A stretch of DNA of 43,552 bases from Deltaproteobacteria bacterium (GCA_026388695.1 JAPLJH010000039.1:1-43552); one strand, 5' to 3'. Positions 24,558 through 33,317 are shown, numbered from the stretch's first letter. Notes: generated from the letters alone by a model not told the origin. Numbers and translations are program-made.

Positions 24558-24574
24558 TTTTTCTATTTATACAT

Positions 24575-24603
24575 TTGCCGATCCGTAACGCTTTCGGTAT
24601 GAT
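24575..24603 (+). promoter_or_regulatory. Candidate sigma-70 promoter for the HPt-HDOD-kinase cassette
   Basis: TTGCCG (24575-24580) and TATGAT (24598-24603) are spaced by 17 bp, matching consensus at four and five of six positions. They lie in an AT-rich 138-bp gap. A leader hairpin CGGTCG-CGCC/GGCGACCG (24638-24671) follows, ahead of the HPt start. Confidence 0.45.
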
Positions 24604-24695
24604 AAATTTATTAATTCGGGATTTGATTTGATTGCTACGGTCGTCGCCTTGTTTTTTGGCTGTGGCGACCGTCAACTTCACGATAAGGAACTGAG

Positions 24696-25022
24696 ATGGC
24701 AGACCTTGATTGGGATAGAAATTTTGCCTTGGAGCAGTCTGGGGACGACGAGGAGATGTTGGCGGAGCTTTTGGTGCTGTTTAATGATTCTTCGGCCTCT
24801 GATCTGGCGCGGATCAATGACGGTCTTGCCGCGGAAGACGCCGTAGCCGTGGCTGATGCCGCGCACAGTATTAAGGGCGCCTCGGCCAGTCTCGGGGTGG
24901 AGGGCGTACGCAAGGTTGCGGCTGAGCTTGAAAAACAAGGGCGAGCCGGCGACCTTTCCCAGGGGAAAGATCTTGCGGCCCAGCTTGCCGCACTTCTTAA
25001 GGCCTTTGACGGTCAGAAATGA
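24696..25022 (+). CDS. Stand-alone HPt (histidine phosphotransfer) domain protein
   Basis: The 108-residue helical protein has the phospho-accepting histidine H57 in AAHSIKGASASLGVEGV, the HPt signature. It would relay phosphate between receiver domains and histidine kinases in the cytoplasm. AAGGA precedes ATG at 24696. It is the first gene of a cassette with an HDOD protein and a hybrid kinase. The kinase ends in a receiver but has no HPt of its own, so this protein is a natural partner. Confidence 0.88.
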   Translation: MADLDWDRNFALEQSGDDEEMLAELLVLFNDSSASDLARINDGLAAEDAVAVADAAHSIKGASASLGVEGVRKVAAELEKQGRAGDLSQGKDLAAQLAALLKAFDGQK

Positions 25023-25090
25023 CAATGCCTGGGGCAGAAAGCCCATATGCTGTCGGGAAAATATTTCCCCTGAATTTGAGTGCTTGAGCC

Positions 25091-25933
25091 ATGCCCAGCG
25101 CCAAAGATATACTGAGAAAATTCACCGAGCTTAAAACACTCCCGCATGTGGCGATCAAAGTGACCCAACTGGTCAACGACGATCGCAGCACCATGCAGGA
25201 TTTCGAGGAAATCATTAAGCTCGATCCCGTTCTGGTCACCCGGCTGTTGCGTCTGGTCAATAGCCCTTATTTCGGCTTGTCCCAAAAGGTTGAATCCATT
25301 TCCAAGGCCGTTGTTTTTGCAGGTATGAAGCAGCTCCGCAATCTGGTGGCGGTTGAAGGATTGCGCGGGATGTTCAAGGGCGATGATGCTGATTTCTCGG
25401 CCCAAAAACTCTGGCTGCATTCCGCCACCGTGGCCATTCTTGCCGGGATGATCGCCAAGCGTATTTTCGGCAAGGACGGCGAGGATGTTTTTCTGGCCGG
25501 CATCATTCATGATATCGGCCTCATCGTTGAAAATCAGATGGTCGGGGAGCAGCTGCGTGAAGCCTGCAAGGCCTTCAAGGATGGAAAGGGAACCCTCATC
25601 GAGTGTGAACGCAATGCCATTGGCGCCGACCATGCTGAGGTGGGCTATCTTCTGACTCAGGCATGGGGTCTGCCCCAGGAAGTGCTCAGCGCCATCAAGT
25701 CGCATCATCTTGCCAAACCGGTGAAAGATGTTTCCGGAACCGGCAGTATTCTCCAACTGGCAGAATTCATGGCGGGAAAAATGAAGTACTGGGCCATTCC
25801 TGGGCCCACCGAACAACTGCCCCCCGAACTGACGGCGCATGTGAAGGAGCGGGTGGCGGATTACAAGATTATCATCAGGGATCTGCCTGGGGAAATGGCT
25901 AAGGCCAAAGAGCTGTACGAAGCGAGCGAGTGA
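25091..25933 (+). CDS. HDOD-domain signalling protein
   Basis: The 280-residue product is an HDOD domain: ILRKFTELKTLPHVAIKVTQLVNDD, IIKLDPVLVTRLLRLVNSPYFGLSQKVESISKAVVFAGMKQLRNLVAV, and LHSATVAILAGMIAKRIFG. Unlike many HDOD proteins it keeps an HDIG-type motif (FLAGIIHDIGLIVENQ) and a later HH pair (KSHHLAKP). Whether it hydrolyses cyclic dinucleotides is unknown. It lies between the HPt gene and the hybrid kinase, 7 bp before the latter, so it is probably the regulated output or scaffold of this relay. Confidence 0.88.
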   Translation: MPSAKDILRKFTELKTLPHVAIKVTQLVNDDRSTMQDFEEIIKLDPVLVTRLLRLVNSPYFGLSQKVESISKAVVFAGMKQLRNLVAVEGLRGMFKGDDADFSAQKLWLHSATVAILAGMIAKRIFGKDGEDVFLAGIIHDIGLIVENQMVGEQLREACKAFKDGKGTLIECERNAIGADHAEVGYLLTQAWGLPQEVLSAIKSHHLAKPVKDVSGTGSILQLAEFMAGKMKYWAIPGPTEQLPPELTAHVKERVADYKIIIRDLPGEMAKAKELYEASE

Positions 25934-25940
25934 AGCGCTG

Positions 25941-27725
25941 ATGACCGAGCCCACATTTGACTCCATATTCGATGATCTGATCGACGCCAATGAGGAACTG
26001 CAAAGTTTTCTGGCGATTCTCAATGCGTTGTTGCCGGAGGCTTCGGTCCTTCTGGTGAGCGAAGCAGGCACGGTGCTTGATGGGGCGCGGCCTCTGGCGC
26101 TTGTTCAGCCGGTGCGGGAGCGGCTTGTTCAAGAGGCAAAAGCGGCCGATGGCTTTGTCGCGGGAAAGGCGGATAGCGGCGCCCGTTGCCATGCGGTGTA
26201 TCTTGCCAAATTGTCGGCGGTGCTGATCGTTTCTTGCGCTGCGGCTCCGGAAGAGGATTGGCGGCCAGGTTCCGCGCTCACCACTTTGTTGCAGAATACC
26301 ATTGATCTTGCCTTGCACAGACAGGAGCGGGAGATGCTTGTCGCCGATCATGAACAGTCGGTCAGGCAGATCAACATCCTCCAGCAGCAGCACGGCAAGC
26401 TTATTGAGGACAACTACCGTCAGTACCGGCTCAACCAGGATCGGGAAAAAGAGTATGCCAGGAAGTTGGAAAGTGAAATAACCAAACAAACCGCCGAGTT
26501 GCGAGAAGCCAATGTGCGGCTTGAGGAGATCAGTCAGCTGAAGAGCGATTTTCTGGCCAACATGAGTCACGAACTGCGGACGCCCATGAACGCCATCATC
26601 GGCTTCAGCGAGCTCCTGTCCGAAACTCCCCTTGCCGAAGAGCAGCTCGATTATACCAGAACCATCAGTCAATCCGCCGCAAGCCTGCTGAGCCTGATTA
26701 ACGATATCCTTGATCTGGCAAAAATCGAGGCGGGAAAACTCGAGCTTGAACGCCTGCCCTTTGAGCTTGCCGAGGTGGTCGACAATGTGGCCGCCATGTT
26801 CAAGATTCCTGCCAGGGAAAAAGGGGTTGTTGTCGCCTGCAAGATTGACAACCGTATCCCGAAAAGAATTATGGGGGACAGCAACCGCCTGCGTCAGGTT
26901 TTGATCAATCTGGCTGGAAACGCCATGAAGTTCACCGAGCAGGGCGGGATTGATATTCTGGTTGACTATGAGCGCGAAGCTGCGGGCCAGATTGTCAGTC
27001 GTTTTTCGGTGCGTGACAGCGGCATAGGTATTCCCGCCGACAGGGTTGAGGCAATTTTTGAAAAGTTTACCCAGGCCGACGGCTCGACCACCCGGAAATA
27101 CGGGGGCACGGGGCTGGGGTTGGCCATTTGTCTTCAGCTCGTGGAACTCATGGGCGGTCGTCTCGCGGTGGAGAGCGAGGTGGGCAAGGGCAGTACCTTT
27201 TATTTTGTGATCCCCCTGGAAGAGGCTCCGGCAGAGATCATCTCCTTGAAAGAGCATAAGGCTGCGGGCCGTGAAAAGGCTGCCAGCGGCGGGAGGATTC
27301 TTCTGGTTGAGGATAATGCGGTCAACCAGCGGCTGGCCAGCATCCTGATTACCCGGGAAGGCTACGAGGTCGAGGTGGCCTCCGATGGGGCTGAGGCCTT
27401 GGAACATCTTCGCCATCAGGTTTTTGATCTTGTTCTGATGGATGTTCAGATGCCTAATATGGACGGCATGGAGGCCACCAGAAAAATCAGGGAGATTGAG
27501 GCAGACCCGGCCTTGCGGCAGAATTATGTCGGGCTGCGCACCCTGAAAGAGCCGCTGGCTATAGTCGGGCTCACGGCTCATGCCAGAAAAGAGGATGAGA
27601 CAGCCTGTTACGATTCAGGGATGAACGGCTTTCTCACCAAGCCCATTATCAAAGCAAAGCTGGCCATGATCCTCAGTGAGATGATGCCGCGGATCTCCTG
27701 CCTGGAAAACAAAGATCCCTCGTAA
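25941..27725 (+). CDS. Cytoplasmic hybrid sensor histidine kinase with C-terminal receiver
   Basis: The 594-residue product has no membrane helix. An N-terminal sensor-like region (1-130) leads into a coiled coil (about 135-200). HisKA has the phospho-accepting H210 in FLANMSHELRTPMNAIIGFSELL. The ATPase domain shows the N box NLAGNAMKF, VRDSGIGIP and GGTGLGLAI. A receiver from about 453 has acceptor D501 in LVLMDVQMPNMDG and a conserved K in FLTKPI. The input signal is unknown. The stop codon TAA belongs to palindromic element copy 5, so the last few residues may be affected by its insertion. Confidence 0.92.
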   Translation: MTEPTFDSIFDDLIDANEELQSFLAILNALLPEASVLLVSEAGTVLDGARPLALVQPVRERLVQEAKAADGFVAGKADSGARCHAVYLAKLSAVLIVSCAAAPEEDWRPGSALTTLLQNTIDLALHRQEREMLVADHEQSVRQINILQQQHGKLIEDNYRQYRLNQDREKEYARKLESEITKQTAELREANVRLEEISQLKSDFLANMSHELRTPMNAIIGFSELLSETPLAEEQLDYTRTISQSAASLLSLINDILDLAKIEAGKLELERLPFELAEVVDNVAAMFKIPAREKGVVVACKIDNRIPKRIMGDSNRLRQVLINLAGNAMKFTEQGGIDILVDYEREAAGQIVSRFSVRDSGIGIPADRVEAIFEKFTQADGSTTRKYGGTGLGLAICLQLVELMGGRLAVESEVGKGSTFYFVIPLEEAPAEIISLKEHKAAGREKAASGGRILLVEDNAVNQRLASILITREGYEVEVASDGAEALEHLRHQVFDLVLMDVQMPNMDGMEATRKIREIEADPALRQNYVGLRTLKEPLAIVGLTAHARKEDETACYDSGMNGFLTKPIIKAKLAMILSEMMPRISCLENKDPS

Positions 27726-27873
27726 CTGCTCAGCAGCACCAGCAGCACTACATCTGCTTCGCAGTCTTACAGCGCTCGCTTAGCTGTCATCGGCTGGCTC
27801 GTGTGCAATAGCCCCCTCATCGGCCTCTTCCGCGCATCTGTGGCAGCAGTGAAGCGGCGTTGCTGAGCAGTTC
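27723..27873 (+). repeat. Dispersed palindromic element, copy 5 (expanded, degenerate)
   Basis: AACTGCTCAGCA (27724-27735) pairs perfectly with TGCTGAGCAGTT (27861-27872). The copy is about 150 bp. It has a duplicated CAGCAGCAC unit on the left, an insertion around TTCGCAGTCTTACAGCGCTCG, and a decayed inner stem and tip. ACATCTGC, TGTCATCGGC, GTGTGCAATAGC and CCGCGCATCTGTGGCA remain recognisable. Its first TAA is the stop codon of the hybrid kinase. Confidence 0.85.
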
Positions 27874-27907
27874 GCCCCTTTTTCGATTCGTTTTGATTCC
27901 CGTTTTT

Positions 27908-28408
27908 TCAGCCGTTGCTGCTGGGCCTCTGCCATCCCTGGCTGGTGGCCTGCATTGCGGTGATTTTCTCCCGCCAGGCTTCGCCATGGGCGGTTATCTC
28001 GACCAGCCGCTCTGTTTCGCCCAGCAGGCTCAGCTCGATATGGAGCCGGTCCTCGGGCATAAGGCTGCCCAGTCGGTCCGGCCATTCGATCACGGAAAGT
28101 CCTGTCCCGTAGAGATATTCCAGCAGGCCGAGATCCTCGATTTCCGTTTCATCGCTCAAGCGATAGAGATCCAGATGATAGAGGGGCAGCCGCCCCGGAT
28201 ATTCGTGCAGGAGGCTGAATGTGGGGCTGGTTATATAGCAGGATTCCGGTACCTGTAGGCCCTGGCCGATGGCCTGGGTGAGGGTGGTTTTCCCGGCCCC
28301 CAGAGTTCCGGCCAGGGTGATCACTTCGCCGGGGCGGGCGGTCTCACCGAGATAACGGCCCAGGGCAATGGTGGCGCGGAGATCCGGCAGGGAAATGGTG
28401 ATTTTCAT
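27908..28408 (-). CDS. tsaE: tRNA threonylcarbamoyladenosine biosynthesis ATPase TsaE
   Basis: The 166-residue P-loop protein works with TsaB and TsaD in t6A37 formation. Walker A is AGTLGAGKTTLTQAIGQGL (about 33-51). The family motif SPTFSLLHEYPGRLPLYHLDLYRL follows, then LGLLEYLYGTGLSVIEWPDRL. The true start is MKITISLPDL at 28408; the open frame extends upstream into the cytochrome gene, which stops at 28410. It is the last gene of a minus-strand unit with the cytochrome and flavoprotein. Confidence 0.93.
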   Translation of the reverse strand: MKITISLPDLRATIALGRYLGETARPGEVITLAGTLGAGKTTLTQAIGQGLQVPESCYITSPTFSLLHEYPGRLPLYHLDLYRLSDETEIEDLGLLEYLYGTGLSVIEWPDRLGSLMPEDRLHIELSLLGETERLVEITAHGEAWREKITAMQATSQGWQRPSSNG

Positions 28409-28409
28409 T

Positions 28410-28697
28410 TTATTTGTATTTCTTGTGGCAAAAGAGGCATCGGTATTTCGGGGGATGGCCATCGGGCAGAGGCGCTTGACCTTCCGGGGTATGGCAGGCG
28501 CCGCAATGCTTCTCCGCTTCTTTTTTTTCCATGGGATAAAAAGGCAGGTGAATCTCATCCTGGGGCAGTTTGTGGGTTGATTCTGGCGGCGCCTTGAGTA
28601 AAAAAACAAGGATGGCTGCACAGCCAGCGACGAACAGAATATTGAACAGTCGGGTTTTGTTTTTTTTAGGTTCAGGGTTCACGGGTAAGTCCTTCAT
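28410..28697 (-). CDS. Small membrane-anchored c-type cytochrome (two heme motifs)
   Basis: The 95-residue product has a short charged N-terminus, one hydrophobic helix (about 18-35, LFNILFVAGCAAILVFLL) and a periplasmic domain. That domain has two heme-binding CxxCH motifs, CGACH (65-69) and CLFCH (87-91). The helix is probably an uncleaved anchor, so the hemes would face the periplasm. The start overlaps the flavoprotein stop by 4 bp (ATGA) and the stop lies 1 bp before tsaE. Electron donor and acceptor are unknown. Confidence 0.82.
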   Translation of the reverse strand: MKDLPVNPEPKKNKTRLFNILFVAGCAAILVFLLKAPPESTHKLPQDEIHLPFYPMEKKEAEKHCGACHTPEGQAPLPDGHPPKYRCLFCHKKYK

Positions 28698-29725
28698 GAG
28701 GGGTGGTTAATTCCCATTTCCAGGGCGCTGAAAGGAATAAGGCCGGTGCGCAGGCAGAAAACCATGCTCTCCAAAATAAGTTTGCCGGTCAGTTTGCCGC
28801 CGGACGCCAGCTCAAGAAGGCCGGCATGCTGCTGGTGTTTCTTGATGAGCTGGGCCATTTTTTTGCTTTCATACCCGCTGTCCAGGATGGTGCGCGCAGT
28901 CTCCTCTCCGGAAACGATGGCCGAATAGATGCCCTCGCCGGTGAGGCCCGAGGCAAGGCCTGCCGCATCGCCAATCAGAAAACGGTTATTAAAGCGCCAG
29001 CCGCGAAAGTCGAAGTTGATCAGCGCGGCCTGCGGTTGGCGGGACTTGAGTTCATGGCCGTGGTCTGCCGCCCATCGGTGCAAGCTGTTCAGTAACATGC
29101 CGGGTTTGCTGGTGCTGCGCCTGGCGTATACGCCAATGGAGGCGGTATCCTGGTGGGGGAAGATCCAGGCATAGCCGTTGCCGAAAAGATCGGTGTTGAG
29201 ATGCCACTGCATCTCGGGGAAGTCCCCTGCTATCTGGTAGTTGATGCCAACCCCCATTTTTTCGGTGGGAATCCCCATTTGCCGCCGGACCAGGGAGCTG
29301 CTGCCATCGGCGCCCACCAGGAAATCGTAGCCAAACTCTTCGTCCCCTCTGGTAACCACTTTATCTTCGTTGATTTTCAGAACAAGGGAGTTGGTGGCGA
29401 TGGTTACTCCGGCGGTCACGGCTCGTTCTGCCATCCAGCGCCCGAGTCTGCCCCGGTCAACGGTGCGGATAATCGGTTTTTCGTCTTGGATCACGGTGTG
29501 TTGCCAATTGCTGTTGATCTGCTGGCGGGTGAAGGATCGCTCCCATAGGGCCTCTGGAAAGCCGAGGTCCTGGGCGGCTGCGGGAATGCCACCGGCACAG
29601 ACCTTGGGGCCGATCTCGCGGTTGCGCTCAAGCACCAGGACCTCTTGGCCCTGTAGGGCAAGAAGGGTGGCGCAGGCCAGTCCTCCAGGGCCGCCGCCTA
29701 CGATGACAGTATGGAATTTTCTCAT
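28694..29725 (-). CDS. Geranylgeranyl-reductase-family FAD-dependent oxidoreductase
   Basis: The 343-residue product begins HTVIVGGGPGGLACATLLALQGQEVLVLERN, a Rossmann FAD-binding motif. It has GPKVCAGGIP typical of geranylgeranyl reductases, DFLVGADGSSSLVRRQMG, and the second FAD motif FLIGDAAGLASGLTGEGIYSAI. Such enzymes reduce isoprenoid double bonds of quinones, lipids or chlorophyll side chains; the substrate here is unknown. The start at 29725 gives the family N-terminus. Coupling to a membrane cytochrome suggests a membrane-associated redox role. Confidence 0.85.
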   Translation of the reverse strand: MRKFHTVIVGGGPGGLACATLLALQGQEVLVLERNREIGPKVCAGGIPAAAQDLGFPEALWERSFTRQQINSNWQHTVIQDEKPIIRTVDRGRLGRWMAERAVTAGVTIATNSLVLKINEDKVVTRGDEEFGYDFLVGADGSSSLVRRQMGIPTEKMGVGINYQIAGDFPEMQWHLNTDLFGNGYAWIFPHQDTASIGVYARRSTSKPGMLLNSLHRWAADHGHELKSRQPQAALINFDFRGWRFNNRFLIGDAAGLASGLTGEGIYSAIVSGEETARTILDSGYESKKMAQLIKKHQQHAGLLELASGGKLTGKLILESMVFCLRTGLIPFSALEMGINHPS

Positions 29726-30044
29726 GGCTGTTGTCTTAAATCCCCTGTTGAAAACACCTCGCACACTATATGAGGATGGCTTTTTCTGTCAAGATATTAG
29801 GAGCCGTTTCGGCAGAAAGACCTTGTCCGGCTGTGTCGTTACGGCGCTTTATTCCGAATATTATTATTCAGGCGGCGAGACTGTTTTTTTACAACGGCTT
29901 AAGAGCTCTGGAATCATGGAGAGGTTCATGGTATTATCGCGGAAATTTTATGATGCGAGAAGGTCTTGGGGATGTTCCTGCGGGGCATCGTTGTCAACAA
30001 AATAAGTCTCCTGTCTGGAGACGCTTGTATAAGAGGATGGACGT
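29726..30044. other. Divergent intergenic region, 319 bp
   Basis: This gap lies between the divergent flavoprotein and M23 peptidase genes. It holds no credible ORF. It is AT-rich around 29850-29890, where promoters would be expected, but no clean -35/-10 pair was found. A 6-bp hairpin GTCTCC-tgtct-GGAGAC (30006-30022) sits just upstream of the M23 ribosome binding site. Confidence 0.5.
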
Positions 30045-31415
30045 ATGAAGCTTGACCCGTTTGCTAAAGTGAAAAAAAACAGGAGCGCACTTCCAGCGCT
30101 GGTCCTTGGGGGAACGGGGTTATTCGCCCTGGTTTTGGTGGCTTTCTTCTGGCTGGTGGGGGAGATGGAAAGGCCGCAGGTGGTGATCAACGGGGAGAGT
30201 TCCCATCTCGGTCTGAGTAAACAGCTCACCGTAACGGCCAGCGATGCAAAGAGCGGCTTGAGCTCCATCGAGGTTGCCCTGATTCAGGAGGGCAAGAAGG
30301 CGGTGCTGCTGGAAAAAACCTATCCCAGGGCAGGATATCTCTCCGGGGCCGGGTCGCATAAGATCGAGGAGACCATCGAGGTTACGCCCAAGGCTCTTGG
30401 CTTTAAGGACGGAGCAGCGGAGCTGGTGGTGAAGGCGGTTGATTTCTCCTTGTGGAACTGGTTCAGGGGCAATATCACCGTGCAGTCCTCGGTGGTTACC
30501 ATCGACACCAAGCCGCCAGCGATCAGCGTGATGGAGTCTCCCAAGTATATCAAGGGCGGCGGGGCCGGGGTGGTTGTCTATCGGGTCAGCGAGCCTGCGG
30601 GCAGGCACGGGGTGATGGTCAACGATATCTTCTATCCTGGGTTTGCCATGCCCAAGCGGGGTGCGGGAATCTATGGCGCCTGCATGGGGCTGCCCCACGA
30701 TATCGCCAAGATCGAAACGGCCTTTGTCGTTGCGGCGGATCAGGCGGGAAACGAGGCCAAGTCACCGTTCACCATGGATCTGCATGTGCGCAACATTGTC
30801 AGTGACAAGATCAGCATCAGCGACGCGTTTCTTTCCGCCAAGCTGCCGGAATTCGCCACCTATTATCCGGAGTTGAGCGGCACACCGGTCGAGCAGTATA
30901 TCAAGGTGAACAACGATATCCGGCAGGCCAATTACAAAAAGATTCAGGAGATTTGCTCAAAGTTTCAGCCAGAGCGCCTCTGGGACGGCCGTTTCGGGCG
31001 AATGGAAGGCAGCCCCAAGGCTGGATACGCCGATCACCGCACCTACCTGTACAACAACGAAAAGATCGACGAGCAGGTCCATCTGGGGGTTGATATCGCC
31101 TCGCTGGAGCATGCCAATGTCGAGGCCGCCAACCGGGGGCTGGTGGTTTTTGCCGAGTACCTGGGGATTTACGGGAATACCGTTATTCTGGACCACGGTC
31201 AGGGGATATTCAGCCTGTACTCCCACATGAGCCAGATCGATGTCCCGGTGGGCACCATGGTTGAGAAGGGCGGGCTTTTGGGCCTTACCGGTACCACCGG
31301 CATGGCCGGGGGCGATCATCTCCACTTCAGCATGCTGGTCAACGGGATCTTTGTCGATCCGCGTGAGTGGTGGGACGAAGAATGGTTGAAAATTCATATG
31401 CTGAGTGTGCTCTAA
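30045..31415 (+). CDS. Membrane-anchored M23 family metallopeptidase
   Basis: The 456-residue product has a basic N-terminus and one membrane helix (about 17-38), so the rest is periplasmic. A beta-rich Ig-like region follows (about 45-270, with VTIDTKPPAISV). The C-terminal LytM domain keeps the zinc ligands H346 and D350 in HLGVDIAS and H425/H427 in DHLHFSM, indicating an active DD-endopeptidase on peptidoglycan. GAGGATGG precedes ATG at 30045. It lies 3 bp before mutL, an unusual functional pairing but clearly one transcription unit. Confidence 0.88.
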   Translation: MKLDPFAKVKKNRSALPALVLGGTGLFALVLVAFFWLVGEMERPQVVINGESSHLGLSKQLTVTASDAKSGLSSIEVALIQEGKKAVLLEKTYPRAGYLSGAGSHKIEETIEVTPKALGFKDGAAELVVKAVDFSLWNWFRGNITVQSSVVTIDTKPPAISVMESPKYIKGGGAGVVVYRVSEPAGRHGVMVNDIFYPGFAMPKRGAGIYGACMGLPHDIAKIETAFVVAADQAGNEAKSPFTMDLHVRNIVSDKISISDAFLSAKLPEFATYYPELSGTPVEQYIKVNNDIRQANYKKIQEICSKFQPERLWDGRFGRMEGSPKAGYADHRTYLYNNEKIDEQVHLGVDIASLEHANVEAANRGLVVFAEYLGIYGNTVILDHGQGIFSLYSHMSQIDVPVGTMVEKGGLLGLTGTTGMAGGDHLHFSMLVNGIFVDPREWWDEEWLKIHMLSVL

Positions 31416-31418
31416 ACC

Positions 31419-33290
31419 TTGTCCAGAATCAGGATTCTTCCGGAAAATCTGGCCAACCAGATCGCCGCTGGCGAGGTTGTCGAGCGGCCTGCCTCGGTGG
31501 TCAAGGAGCTGCTGGAAAACGCCATCGACGCGGGGGCCAGCCAGATCGGCATCCAGGTGGAGGGCGACGGCACCCGCTTGATCCGGGTGATCGACGACGG
31601 CTCGGGCATGGATCAGGATGATGTGCTCCTCTGCCTGGAGCGTCATGCCACCAGCAAGATTACAAGCCTTGCCGAGCTTGGTTCCATTCGCTCCCTTGGG
31701 TTCAGGGGCGAGGCCGTTCCCAGTATCGCCTCGGTGTCTCGGATGCGGATTACCTCGCGGCCTGCGGCACAAGCCCTGGGAACCCAACTCGATCTCCGTT
31801 TCGGCAAGGTCCTCAAGGTGCATGAGATGGGGGGCAGCCCTGGCACTGCCTTTGAGATTACGGATCTCTTCGGCAATGTCCCGGCCCGGAAGAAGTTTCT
31901 CAAATCCACCAGAACGGAGCTGGCTCACATCGAAGAGGTGGTGAAGAATTATGCCCTGGCCCGACCGGAGCTGGGTTTCAGTTTCAGCGTGGATGGCCGT
32001 GAGGTTCTCCATTTGCCTGCCGGGTTGGACACGCCCCGGAGCAGGGCGGAACGGATTTTTGGCAAGGTGGGTGGGGCTCTGGTGGAGTTGGGTCTGCAGG
32101 TCCCAGCCGGGAACGACGAGACCGTGCCCGGAGTTTCCGGGTTTCTTCTGCCGCCGGATGCTCCTGCCGCAGCCCGGCTCAGAATCTTTGTCAATGGCCG
32201 GGCGATCCACGACCGCCTGATCGCCCATGCGGTGAGCGAAGGTCTCCAGAACTATCTCATGAAAGGCCGAGGTCCGGGTGGGGTGCTTTTTCTGACCATG
32301 CCGCTCGTCAGCGTTGATGTGAATGTCCACCCCACCAAGCAGGAGGTCCGGTTTCACAAGCCGACCGCAGTACACCAGGCCGTGGTCGCTGCGGTCCAGA
32401 CCGCTATGGCGGTTTATCAGCAGACCTTGAAGCAGGAGATATTCCGTCCGACTCCCGCTGGGCCGGGCATGGCGCAGACCCAATCTACTCCAGTCATGGC
32501 TTATTCTCCGGTCTCCGCGTATCCGCCGCCTGCGGTGCGGGAGTCGATGTCGCTTTTTAAGACTGCCGTTGGTGCTCAGCCCGTTGTTCTCCAGAATGCG
32601 CCTGTAAAGGAACAGCCTCCCGTGTCGTCGGAGATTGGCGCGGAGATACAGCGCGCCTTTGCGGCAGAGCAGCCCGAACCTTCCGCCGTGTCGGGGGAAG
32701 AGGCTGCTCCTTCCCCCCGTGGATTGCGTTATCTCGGACAGGTGCTGGACACCTATCTGCTCTGCGCCACGGAAAACGGCCTGCTTGTCATTGACCAGCA
32801 TGCCGCCCATGAGCGACTGCTGTTTGAATCGTTGAAGAGGCAGTTTGCCAGCAAAAAGATCGCCCGCCAAGCCTTGCTCTTCCCAAAGGTTCTGGAATGC
32901 ACCCTGGAGGAGAACCAGATTCTCAAGCAGTATGCCGAGGAGATTGCCGCCCTTGGGGTCGAGATAGAGGATTTTGGCGGGGGCAGCCAGGTGGTGAAGG
33001 CTGTGCCTGCGGTGCTTGGCCGTTCTTCGGTCGAGGAGGTGATGGCCGGGATTTTTTCCCGATTTTCTGAAGCAGGTGCGGGGAAAGGCGGGGTGCGGGC
33101 CGAAGAGGTGCTTTCCGACATGGCCTGCAAGGCCGCGATCAAGGCAGGGCAAAGCCTGACCGCCAGGGAAGCCGAAGCCCTGCTGGAGGAGATGCAGCGG
33201 GCCGACATCTTTTCCCATTGCCCTCATGGCCGACCGGTGGCCAAGAGTTTCACCCCCCACGACATTAAGAAATGGTTCTATCGCGGCTGA
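31419..33290 (+). CDS. mutL: DNA mismatch repair protein MutL
   Basis: The 623-residue product couples mismatch recognition to strand incision. The GHKL ATPase domain has LANQIAAGEVVERPASVVKELLENAIDAGA, DDGSGM, TSKITSLAEL and LGFRGEAVPSIASVS. A Pro-rich linker spans about 345-425. The C-terminal domain carries the endonuclease motif DQHAAHERLLFE plus ACKAAIKAG and FSHCPHGRP, so this MutL should be nicking-competent, as in bacteria lacking MutH. The start appears to be TTG at 31419, the first codon giving the conserved N-terminus RIRILPE, and the ribosome binding site is weak. Confidence 0.95.
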   Translation: MSRIRILPENLANQIAAGEVVERPASVVKELLENAIDAGASQIGIQVEGDGTRLIRVIDDGSGMDQDDVLLCLERHATSKITSLAELGSIRSLGFRGEAVPSIASVSRMRITSRPAAQALGTQLDLRFGKVLKVHEMGGSPGTAFEITDLFGNVPARKKFLKSTRTELAHIEEVVKNYALARPELGFSFSVDGREVLHLPAGLDTPRSRAERIFGKVGGALVELGLQVPAGNDETVPGVSGFLLPPDAPAAARLRIFVNGRAIHDRLIAHAVSEGLQNYLMKGRGPGGVLFLTMPLVSVDVNVHPTKQEVRFHKPTAVHQAVVAAVQTAMAVYQQTLKQEIFRPTPAGPGMAQTQSTPVMAYSPVSAYPPPAVRESMSLFKTAVGAQPVVLQNAPVKEQPPVSSEIGAEIQRAFAAEQPEPSAVSGEEAAPSPRGLRYLGQVLDTYLLCATENGLLVIDQHAAHERLLFESLKRQFASKKIARQALLFPKVLECTLEENQILKQYAEEIAALGVEIEDFGGGSQVVKAVPAVLGRSSVEEVMAGIFSRFSEAGAGKGGVRAEEVLSDMACKAAIKAGQSLTAREAEALLEEMQRADIFSHCPHGRPVAKSFTPHDIKKWFYRG

Positions 33291-33317
33291 GCCCGGTTAA
33301 GTCATCGTCAAAAAATC

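Noticed and set aside
29829-29850. CGTTACGGC at 29837 as a relative of the coaX/cutA inverted repeat
   Set aside because: Only nine bases are shared and the inverted partner is absent.
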